Positions 36,358-45,800 of a stretch of DNA of 64,000 bases are shown in pieces. The DNA lies in contig CM114274.1 in NCBI GenBank assembly GCA_050084515.1, positions 37,014,001 through 37,078,000 on the forward strand. The letters run 5' to 3'. Positions within the stretch are counted from its first letter, which is position 1. Each line of letters starts with the position of its first letter. Position numbers and translations under genes: made by a program. Below the pieces are notes generated by a model. It did no database searches and was not told the origin of the DNA. It was given only the letters and a program-made list of their open reading frames with translations. The DNA comes from Blasia pusilla (Eukaryota; Marchantiophyta; Marchantiopsida; Blasiales).

Positions 36358-38059
36358 CAAAGAACTGGAGTCGATCGATTGTAGCTCGATTGTGGATCAG
36401 TAGGATCTGGTTAGGGCTGATTGTGTACTCAACCGTGGATGTTCGTGGCTTGTGGCCTATGTTGGAGGTGTGAATCTCGTGCGTGGTTGGTTGGGAAAGA
36501 AGCGCCTTGCTGAGAGCTTTCCAACGCGCTTTAGATCGCCAGGTTTCGTTAAGGGAGTTGGAAGTTATCAAGGATTGAAGATTCTGGTTCGTGTTCGACG
36601 GTTTTCTGATGTGGAGAGCTTGGAGTGCGGAAGCTCTGTTCAAGTTCATCCAGATCGGGTGAGAGGTTCTTGTTGCTACTTGTATTGTGATCTCATGTGA
36701 AGCTATTTGCTCGAGTGTGTGGAGCGTTGCAGATTTCTGCGTGCATGAAACTAGGCGGAAGCGTTGTTGGATTTGCGATTCTGGAGGTGTATGGACAACA
36801 AGTTTGTCTTATTTTTAGCTCGGAGTATAGAGCTTGGTTGTAGCTGATTTTTTGTGGAGAGATAGCTATGGTGGTCAATTGAATTCTGGTTGAAACATAT
36901 TTGATTTTGGTCAAGGATTTGTGAAGTAATTGCTGATCAAAATTTCGCGGACTAGCTCAAGGTGGACATCGGATCGGAGGGGCTAGTTGGTTGGTGACTC
37001 GTTCATTTTTGGAGACGCCTATCCCATTGGGGGCGCCCTGGTTGGGACTCTCTCCATAGCAAAGCATGGCGAACGGGGCATTTCTTGGCGTTTTGAGGCT
37101 TCGAGGCAACTCGTGGTAGCTCGGGGCGAGTGGGCGTGAGAGGCGGAGTAAGGAGCAAGGAGCAAGGAGCAAGCAAGCAAGCTTGCTTGCTTGGGCGTGA
37201 GGCATTTTTTGCAGGATTTATGATTTGAGTGTTGCATATCTGGTCACCCATCTTTGGGGTATTCTGCCTGGAAGACGCGTAACTGCTCAGTTCTTAACTA
37301 TGCCAGTGTACACACTATTGTAGCTCATTTGGTGATGTTCGGAGAGGTGTTAGGCGCTTTATGCATCTCAGGTTTTTGGTTGATGGACCTCTAGCACATA
37401 GTACGGTGTAGCCTCTCCATGCATGTGATATTTTCAGGTGCTGCAAGTTTGACTAACACGTCATCGACCCGCGGCGGAGTAGCTATTGCGTTAGAATTGT
37501 GTGGTGGGCTCTGTGGATTCAGGGGGCGCCACGTTTGGTGGATTGTGTTACCTTGATTTCCATTTGCGATTAGAGGGTTGCCGTTGGACTTCCTGTGTTT
37601 GGATCCCCTCCATCGTTGCGTCTTGCTTGCGCGCCCATTGTTAGGGTTGACGCTGATTTCCAGAGTAGTGTTACTCCTGTGTGCTACCGGTAGTGAGGTG
37701 GAGTGATGACCGATGAGACCGTGGGAGGCTTCTTGTGGTGATGACACGTTAGGTTGCCTACACCCATAGCTAGTAGAGCTAGAATAGTTTAGCGACATCG
37801 ACGTCACTTGGTTACTTAGTGGTGATAATTTGGTGGTGGTGCGGCATCGACGTTGGTCATCACGGAGCTGTCGGGTGGTCTGGTTGGAAACCGTGGTGCG
37901 GACAGTGGTGGTTTCGGAGTGATTTAGGTATCGGCTACCTTTTCCCGCCGGCGGTTGATGAAGAGGAGGACAAGGGTTTTCCAAACACCGCGTCTTCTAC
38001 GTTGTTTTCGAGTGTTGCAGCTCCATTGATTTGGGACATGGACGGGATATATGGGGCCA
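36358..38059 (+). other. Copy C 5' internal leader, no clear coding sequence
   Basis: About 1.7 kb between the LTR and gag. Stops occur in all frames and no domain is seen; long minus-strand ORFs at 37391-37984 look like shadows. It contains (AGGAGCA)n repeats and a perfect 24-bp palindrome at 37170-37193. No convincing tRNA primer site was found by eye just after 36357. Confidence 0.5.
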
Positions 38060-39588
38060 TGAAGGGCCCATGACGATACTCGGGTGCAGTGGGCACCATT
38101 GAGTTGGAGGACTTCATGCAGGAGTTTGATACGTGGTGTGATATGCGGATGTTGCGAACGCCATGTTGTTTACACCCTTCTTGGCTTGGAAGGGGTTGTT
38201 TCAAAGACTTGGAAGGACCACCCATGGATGATTACCATGAGTTTAGGAAGGACCATGTTCTTTGAGATTGAGGCGTGGAGACAATATTGGTCTCCAAGCT
38301 ATGTGTCTATCACCCATGGTGGTATTGGTAGTAGTGCTCCTACTATGCCCGGACCCGGCGTTGAGTGGAATGAGTACGAGCCGGAGTGGGGGTACTAGTG
38401 GAGGTACTAGTGCCCCACCATCGTTAGCCCTTGATGCAGAGTTCTTCAAGAGGTTGAAGAAGAACTATCAGGAGTGAAGACAGAGAAGTTGAGGAGTCTT
38501 CAAGAATTTGAGCGAAAGATTGGTGAGAGTCTTCGTGAGGCATACACTCGTATCGGACGCTTGATTTCGATTACCAGGGTGTGACCGAGGCTCAGCGATC
38601 CGATTTTGGTATGGGATCTTGGATAGAGAGTTACGCCGCAGGGTACGTGATGCTACTCTTATGAGTGATGATTCACTCACATTGACCCATGTGTTTGCTC
38701 TTTCTGAGAAGATTGAGCTTAACATGGTGAAGGAGAGAGTGGTGACATCCGCATTCAGTAGGGATACAACAACTACTTCTCGTGTTCAGCAGCCCACCTC
38801 ACAGTCTCGTAGTAGTGGTGGTGGTAGTAGTAGTGGGAGTCGTGGGGGGTACACTCGACCTCAGTCAGGTCCTAGAGGGACACTTGCGCAAGGACCATGG
38901 CCTTCATTTGCTGCCCCAGCAAGGACAGTCATGTTGGACATGTGGAGGTGATCATGTTAGGAAGTTTTGTCCCCAAGAGGATAGGAGACAAACTTTGGAG
39001 GATGGGCCTCAGTCGGCCCCAACTCAATGTGATCATTGGGAGAGACCAGGTCATCCTCGAGAGCGTTGCTTTGATCTTCATCCATAGTTGAGATCAGGCC
39101 GCGGCCGTGGTGGAGTAGCTCCGAGAGGCCGAGGTGGTAGAGGTGGACCACTGGTTGGAGAGCCTACGGTGGCTACCCCTACCACTACGACAGAGTCAAC
39201 TATGGCTGCCAGGATTGAGCATTTGGAGCAGAAGTTGGCTACTATGGCTGGTATCCAGCATAAATCAGGTTCGGGAGCATGGGCTTCCACCTCTTATGGA
39301 GGGGATGATCTCTCTTATATGGCGAGTGCAGCACAGGTTGAGGCATCAGTTGCAGTTACAAGAGGAGCCACTCGAGCGTCAGAGCCACGTGGTGCTACTG
39401 TGGAGTTGGACCCACATAGGGGTGAGGTTGGGAGGCAGGCTAGGCTTCCCCAGTCATTCTTATTGTCTGAGGTGCTTAGGACTCCATCCATGGGGACTAT
39501 TGAGCCGACAGTGGGGACTGAGGCATCTACATCGCGTGTAGTAGACACGGATGCAACATCCAGTGCAATATTGCGGATGGCAACTTGA
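38060..39588 (+). pseudogene. Copy C Gag with two zinc knuckles and Gly/Arg-rich linker, frameshifted
   Basis: Gag starts with GTIELEDFMQEFDTWCD (about 38093-38145), matching copy D GTIDLDDFIQEVDTWCD. Successive frames give LEGPPMDDYHEF, DRELRRRVRDATL (38619-38660) and a Ser/Gly-rich stretch. The first zinc knuckle reads CWTCGGDHVRKFC (about 38932-38970); the second reads CDHWERPGHPRERC (about 39035-39080), where Trp replaces the second Cys. A Gly/Arg-rich segment (RGRGGVAPRGRGGRGG) and a coiled segment (IEHLEQKLATMAG) follow to 39588. Frameshifts at several points prevent a full Gag. Confidence 0.78.
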
Positions 39589-41450
39589 GTGTTGGGATCC
39601 CCATTGTTTTTCGGCCACGGAGCTGATGGCTTTAGGAGTTGACTTAGCTCCTATATTTCAGCTAGCAGCCACATTGTGTGAACGTGGGGTGTTATTCTTG
39701 CTACATGTCTTTGAGGTGGATGAGGGTGTTGCGGTGGAGCGACCCTCTATGTCAGGTGTAGTATTGAGTACCAGTGCTACTTGGCAGACAACAGCGGCGA
39801 AGATGGATGCATTACCAGCCCGGCCAACCATTGATCGTGAGAGGCTTACACCAGGTGTATGTATGTTGGACAATCGGAGTGGGATATTCCGATTGGTGAG
39901 TCCTACAGGACAGGTGTATAGACCAGATAGAGTCTTGTTAGACTCTGGTGCCCAACCTTTGATGTTGGGAAAGGCGGCATGTATTGGTTTGGGTATTCGG
40001 AGGTCAGAGCTTGAGCCTTGCCCATTCCAGATTCAAACATCACTTGGAGGAGCCAATGATAGGTCTCAATTCATGACACGGGATAAGTTTTTTGTACATT
40101 TGAGACCAGATCATGCGATTGATAGCTCCCGGTTGGGAGTATCTGCGATATTCACATCAGCCGAGTCGTATGATGTACTAGTTGGAGGAGCAGTATTGTA
40201 CCCGATGGGTTTTCAGATGGATTACTGGACTGAGACAGCGTCTTATAGACCTGGTTGGCAGTCCGGGGATGGACGTATGAGCCAAGTTCTTGTGAGATTT
40301 ATTTATGGGGCTCGACCAAGAGGGTCTTCCCCAACGGTGTTAGCATATGTGGCTGGTTTTAGTGGAGAAGTCACTTGGCCTAGAGACATCTACCCAGAAT
40401 GTAAGCTGATGCGGAGATATCCTAAGTTGTTGCCGCCATCAGCTATTTGTGGGTACCAGCGTGCTTTGCCATCACACATTGCATTGTTGGGGGCGCAGGA
40501 CCTTGAGAGGGTTGGTCCTATGGATTCGGTGATTGCTGGATGGCCATATCAGGGTCATGCACGTGTTGGTTGTGGTGAGGGATTACACGACCCTAGGTCT
40601 CGATTGTTTTGGGAGATGTTACGGGTGTTACGACATCTTCAGGTTCATCAGGCACGTGCTCTAGCTTACATTCTGGAGAATGTTCCATTGTTGGGTGACA
40701 CTCGGACCCGGATGATGGCGAGTGTTCATGAGGTGCGGTCTTGGATTGGACCAGCGGTGTTGTTGGATGCAAATGAAGTTGGCTCAGGCACACATCGCCC
40801 ACGCTTGTGGTGGACAAACTTGTTGCCTAGGAAGTTCTCGTCGAGCATATGATGCGGCAGCAGCGGGATCCTTGCCTTACGGTGGATAGTATCTTGGATA
40901 TTGGGCGACTTTTCGGGTTGTGAGGGTTATTGATCGGTCACCCATGGCGTGGTGAAGCGTGTGGGCGACCTAGGATGGCACGCCCACATTTGTGAGTTTT
41001 CCTCGTCACATGCATACAGGGGAAGGTGGTCCCGGGCTTGTATGGGATTCTCATGTGCGATAGTTGGCGGAGCCTAACGCTGATGAGAGAGAGCGTACGA
41101 TGGGATTTGCTACTGGTGTGACAGCGATTGCTTCCATTTCTGAGGCTTCACGACGTCATGTGTTGGGTTAGGCCATGGACTTGAATTGTTTGACTTGGAT
41201 TTTGAGTCTTGGTATGGCCGAGCAGCATCGACTTCGGACTATGTCTGTGGGTCTTTCACCCCTTGTAATGAGCTCGATGGCTACCGGGACGGTAGAGGCA
41301 TCGGTTGGGGGCGAGGAGAGTAGTATTTTGCATCCTTGGAGTAAATGGGATGTAATGGCTGGGCATGTGGAGTTGGTTGCTCATGCTGGTGGAGGAGTTA
41401 TTTGCTCAGATGATGGTGTAGCTAAGGTGTCACATCTGAGTAGCCGATAG
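39551..41450 (+). pseudogene. Copy C protease fused to a damaged C5 DNA methyltransferase
   Basis: A single open frame (39551-40852, 433 codons) carries the retropepsin active site LLDSGAQPLML (39941-39949 for DSG), YDVLVGGAVLYPMGF and then the methyltransferase. Motif IV reads GWPYQGHA at 40541-40561, with Tyr in place of the catalytic Cys. Motif VI YILENV has Glu-Asn-Val at 40676-40684. Motif VIII HRPRLWWTNL is near 40793-40822. After frame changes come PTFVSFP, ERERTMGFATGVT (motif IX, 41083-41120) and SEASRRHVLG (motif X, 41140-41170), followed by a stop. About 330 bp holding motifs I-II are deleted relative to copy A. It shows directly that protease and DNMT share one reading frame, but the enzyme would be inactive. 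Confidence 0.87.
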
Positions 41451-41659
41451 GCCGAGATCTATCGTGGATAAGGCGTAGGAGCCTGCGGACAATCTTGAGT
41501 GTAACTTTGTCCCACGGTGTCGGATGAGGTTGAGGATAGGTCCATTGTGTCAGGAACGTCGTTCCTCACAACTTTCATGTTGAGGTCTTTTACAGCCGGG
41601 TGACTTGTTGACCAGGTCACCCGCCCCTGGTAACCTGTGCGCGCAGGTTACAAAGGGAA

Positions 41660-41760
41660 GGGCTATTTTTAGGGGAAGAGCCTTTTGGCTCTTCCCAACC
41701 CTATATAAGAGAGGAAGATGGCTTTCCTAAGCCATCTTTCTCATGTTGGGCCGTTGGAGC
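41660..41760 (+). promoter_or_regulatory. LTR-type promoter of copy B: TATA box between two hairpins
   Basis: A perfect inverted repeat ggaagagcc/ggctcttcc (41678-41698) lies just upstream of a TATA box (ctatataagag, 41701-41711). It is followed by the inverted repeat gatggctt/aagccatc (41717-41737). The same TATA plus hairpins occur at 31840-31915 and, on the minus strand, around 50325-50400. Conservation of both stems among diverged copies suggests they matter for transcription or the RNA leader. Confidence 0.6.
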
Positions 41761-41854
41761 ACCTCCCTTGTATGTGTGTGAGCTAGGACTAGGGTGCTAG
41801 CGTCCGGATTCCTTGATAGCATAGGGTGGACGAGGCTCGATATGCCGATGTAGA

Positions 41855-43107
41855 TTGAGGAGTGGAGTTGAGATTGACGAGCCGATCTTCCGTCGACCCT
41901 ACAGGTATTCTGATATGGAGCGAGCCTTGATTCAGAGCAGGAGGCAGGACTTGTGGAGCTATCACATGGGGAGTATGCATCTGCCACAGTCATGCCGGCG
42001 AAGAAGGATATGTATGGCAATTGGACGGATAGGCGGATGTGTGGAGATTACTGTCCTATCAACCGACCGACGAGGTCAGATCGGTATGCCATGCCTACTC
42101 CTGAGGAGATCTTTGATACACTAGGGCATGCAAAGATCTTCAGTACTTTAGATCTCCGTGCTAGCTATCATCAGCTTCCTATCGGGTTGGAGGACAGGAG
42201 AAGACAACGTCAGGGGATAGATTGGTTCGGGAGAGATTGCTTGTATCAGTGGCGGTTCTTACCATTTGGGTTGAAGAACGCGTCTACGGAGTTTCAGAGA
42301 GTGATGGATAGGATTCTGGCTGGCTTGGATTTTGTACGATGTTACATAGATGATATTCTTATCTTCAGTTCCACGGTTGAGGAGCATGAGCGACACTTGG
42401 AGGAGGTGTTTCGGCGATTGCAGTTACATGGACTGAAGTTACATCTAGGCAAGTGCAGATTCTTTCAGGAGCAGATTGAGTACTTGAGACACACCATATA
42501 CCCGAGTGGGTTAGGCGTTCAGCAGAAAAAGATAGAGGCTATAGCGCAGATTCCACGCCCTACAGATGTGAGTCGAGTTCGAGCATTTCTTGGATTGGCG
42601 AACTTCTATCGACGTTATGTCAAGGGTTTTAGTGCGATCGCAAAGTCTTTGACCTTGTTGACGAGACTTGATCAGGTGTGGTTGTGGGGAGATGATCAGG
42701 AGTGAGCATTTCAAGAGCTCAAGGACAGGTTGACGTCCTCACCCATTTTACAGAGACCGGTTAGGGGTCGCCCATTCCAGTTACATACGGATTGGAGCAT
42801 GTTGGGTCTAGGAGCAGTGCTTACTCAGAGGGATGATGAGGAGAGGGAGTTCGTTGTGGCTTACGCAAGCCGATCGAACAACATTGCAGAGGCGAAGTAC
42901 AGCTCCTACAAGGGAGAGTGCTTGGCTGCACTGTGGGCCGTGGCACATTTTAGGTGCTATTTATTCGGCAACCCTTTCACACTTATCATTGATCATCAGC
43001 CGTTGAGGTGGTTGATGGAGTCCGACAAGCTTACGGGAAAGCTTGTCAGGTGGGCTCTATTACTACAAGAGTATGAGTTTGAGGTGGTTCATAGGCCAGG
43101 TTGGTGA
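41855..43107 (+). pseudogene. Copy B reverse transcriptase and RNase H
   Basis: RT is open from 41953 to 42705 with DYCPINRPTRSDRYAMPTPE, STLDLRASYHQLPIG, FLPFGLKNA and the intact catalytic CYIDDILIF (YIDD at 42343-42354), then LHGLKLHLGKCRFF and the thumb. A TGA at 42703-42705 interrupts just before RNase H. RNase H (42730-43107) has LHTDWSMLGLGAVLTQ, SSYKGECLAALWAVAHFRCY and ends at a TGA in the linker. Upstream, the N-terminal part (41855-41950) is in another frame. Few lesions separate this copy from an open frame. Confidence 0.88.
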
Positions 43108-44776
43108 ACTAGGATGCGGATGGGTTGAGTCGTAACCCATGTCCGAGGTCAGAGAGACGACACAGGAGCTCGATGGCACGGAGAGAGTGATGAGGAGATG
43201 GTGCCCAGTTGGCATGCATCTGCCAATCTTTGTTGGTTGACTATGGCAGGTCAGCCATAGGTGATGACTCCAGTGGTGGGATTGGATGATGAGTCTTTGG
43301 ATCCGGAGGTTAGTGAGGAGGCGACTGGTGGTCGTGATATCCATGACGACCTGGAGGTTGTGGAGTTCTTGCGCACTAGCGTCATTGCGAGTACAGTGAG
43401 TGCTAGGGAGCGGGATCAGATCCTATAGAGAGCCAAGAGGTTCAGGTGGGAGGGGACTCACATTTTTCGGGTATGGGGAGATGGTAGGATACGAGTGGTA
43501 CCTCATCCTTCCCACCGAGCATGTGTAGTGCGACATGCCCATGAGGAGTTGGGACATTTCGGAGTAAAGCCTACTTACAACTTACTCCAGGTTCAGTATT
43601 GGTGGCGCGGCATGCATAATGGGGTACAGCAGTTTGTGGCCAGATGTATGGTATGTGACAGAGTGCGAGCATCCTTCAATGCTCCCACTCCGCAGTTACA
43701 TCCTTTGCCGATTATGGGTTTAGGTTATCAGTGGAATTTAGACTTTGCGGGACCTTTGCCATTGACAGGCGTCATCATAAGGTACGTGTTGGTCATGGTG
43801 GAGCATTTCTCCAAGTGGATAGAGTTGGTGGCACTACCGGACAAAGCGGCGAGGAACAAGCTTATGCGTTTCTAGTTTGTGTGCTTAGTCACTTTGGTGC
43901 ACCGGCGGAGGTGTTAATGACCAGGGTACCAAGTTCAGGGGAGAGTTTCAGGCCTTGTGTGATAGGCGATGATAGATCACCGCACCACGTCCAGGGATCA
44001 TCCTGAGGCGGATGGGTTGGCGGAGAGAGTGGTACAGACGGTGAAGAGAGGATTGCGCAAGTATGGCTTGCAACGGGGACAGTTGAGGGAGTGGGACCTA
44101 TAGTTGCCATGATTGGCTATGGGTTATCGCTTTAGTCGGCAGGCATCCTTGGCGTCATTTTCACCGTAATTTTTGCTCTTTGGGAGAGAGCTAGATTTAC
44201 CTGCAGCCATTCGACGTGACATGGCAGAGGTGTTAGATCTTAATGATCCAGATGTGTGGGTACAAGCATGTTCTCAGAGGGCATAAGTTTTTCGTAGAGT
44301 TATGCCTATGGCCTTTGAGAACTTAACTATTGCCCAGCATAGAGATACATTGAGGTACGCGACCATTCGTGGAGGAGGTTATCGTCCAGGGATTAGGAGG
44401 TTTCATCATGGAGATTACGTGTATTTACAGCAGGCGGAACCCACGACGCTAGATGTCACTGCAGGGCGCACAATCATACGTGTGCGCGAGGTATTACCGA
44501 CCGGAGTCCTCATGTTGGAGGGACGGGATGGTATGGTTTGGAAGGATCATGTGCGCAATTGTGCGCCATGTCATCTTCCGAATGTAGATGGGACGGTGGA
44601 TCCGAGCTTGGCAGTGGTATCTGCATGCTTGAGGTGTATGTTGTGCGGATCAGCGAGGGGTGCAGCCACCATGTTGGTATGTGATGGGTGTTCTCGAGGG
44701 TGGCATATGTCATGTCTGACCCCCCCCTCTTGATGTGGTTCCCACAGGACGATGGATGTGTCCGAGATGTGTATAG
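43108..44776 (+). pseudogene. Copy B integrase with C-terminal PHD finger
   Basis: Integrase: HHCC domain HAHEELGHFGVKPTYN with CMVC (43525-43660); core with LDFAGPLPLTG (43738-43770), a second Asp block degraded by a frameshift (about 43915), and EADGLAERVVQTVKRGLR (about 44008-44060). The C-terminal domain has FHHGDYVYLQQ and MVWKDHVRNCAPCHLP. The PHD finger spans 44635-44776 with CMLC, CDGC, WHMSC and CPRC. One extra C in the run at 44709-44716 shifts the frame inside the PHD and gives an early stop at 44731-44733. Several frameshifts and stops (43425, 44100) break the integrase. Confidence 0.86.
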
Positions 44777-44854
44777 GGTTGTAGGTCAAGTCAGAGAGAT
44801 GTGATATTTTCTAAATGGAGTTGGGGGGATCCAACTGCCAGCTAGGGGGGCGGT

Positions 44855-44989
44855 TGTGTGATCTCCATATATATGTATGAGTTGATTTTTTGTACATGTG
44901 TGGATCGACCCGTGTGGGGAAGATCGGTGTTGTGTGGTGTAGATGTGACGAGCGATGTATGTTGTGTAGCGATATGTATGCGCACGACA
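44855..44989 (+). repeat. Copy B 3' LTR reduced to a single R sub-repeat
   Basis: Follows a polypurine tract (gctaggggggcggt) and runs from TGTGTGATCT to CGCACGACA, 135 bp. It aligns with R1 and R2 of copy D. Spacer and second R are missing, as expected from recombination between R1 and R2. The next base already belongs to the copy C linker. Confidence 0.65.
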
Positions 44990-44999
44990 AAGGGTGTAC

Positions 45000-45800
45000 C
45001 ATCTTGTGAGGGGGTTGCGAAGCAGCCAATGGCATAGTCCTCTCCCTCTAGTGTGCCAGTGGAGGAGACTTGGGAGCCATTACTTGGGCCCAAGCTTACG
45101 GGAGGTGAGAAACGACGTTTGACATAGTTCCTACGTGCTTATAGGAGTTGTTTTGCCTTTAGCATGAAGGAGTTGGGTTCTCTGGTTGGGCCCGGTGTAC
45201 GGATTTATTTGGCTAGTGATACGCCAATCTTCCGTCGTCTCTACCGATATAGTGATATGGAGAGGGACCTTATTCAGAGTAGGACGTTGGACCTTTTGGA
45301 GGCTGGATTAGTGGAGTTGTCGCGTGGAGAGTATGCATCAGCCACTGTCATGCCTGCTAAAAAGGATATGCATGGCAACACGGGTAGGCGGATGTGTGGG
45401 GCAACACGGGTAGGCGGATGTGTGGAGATTATTGTCCTATCAATCGGCAAACGAAGGCCGATAGGTATGCCATGCCTACACCTGAGGAGATCTTTGATGT
45501 GGTGGGACAGGCAAAGATTTTCAGTACTTTGGATCTTCGGGCAAGATACCATCAATTGCCGATTCGGGAGAGTGATAAGGCCAAGACAGAATTTTGGGGT
45601 GTCAACTCCCATGGCAAGGATTGTTTGTACTTGTGGAAATCTTACCCTTTGGTTTGAAGAATGCACGTGCCGATTTTCAGAGAGTGATGGACAGGATCCT
45701 AGCATGGTTGGATTTTGTTCGGTGTTACATTGATGATATCTTGGTGTTCAGTTTCACGGTGGAGGAGCATCAGATACATTTGCAGATGGTGTTTGAGTAG
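45000..45800 (+). pseudogene. Copy C reverse transcriptase (fingers and palm), frameshifted
   Basis: The RT opens with ASDTPIFRRLYRYSDMER at 45212-45265 and LVELSRGEYASATVMPAKKD. A tandem duplication of about 26 bp (gcaacacgggtaggcggatg... repeated at 45374-45425) causes a frameshift. It continues with DYCPINRQTKADRYAMPTPE and STLDLRARYHQLPI. A second frameshift near 45640 precedes GLKNARADFQRVMDRIL and the catalytic CYIDDILVF (YIDD 45726-45737). A TAG at 45798-45800 separates it from the long downstream frame. Residues that matter for catalysis are present but the frame is broken in three places. Confidence 0.85.

Larger units (their letters stand above)
41490..44989 (+). mobile_element. Ty3/gypsy PHD element, copy B (RT to PHD only), nested in copy C
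   Basis: Begins with LTR-spacer/promoter sequence (41490-41870) that matches copy D LTR and 31730-32130. It then goes straight into RT at the PIFRRPYRYSDMERALIQSR block. It continues through RNase H, integrase and PHD to a polypurine tract (44843-44852) and an R sub-repeat (44855-44989, TGTGTGATCT to CGCACGACA). Gag, protease and DNMT are absent. It sits between the DNMT and RT halves of copy C. No clear target-site duplication was found by eye. Confidence 0.65.

Noticed and set aside
37391-37984. A 197-codon minus-strand ORF in the copy C leader
   Set aside because: No domain and biased composition; it opposes the direction of the element.
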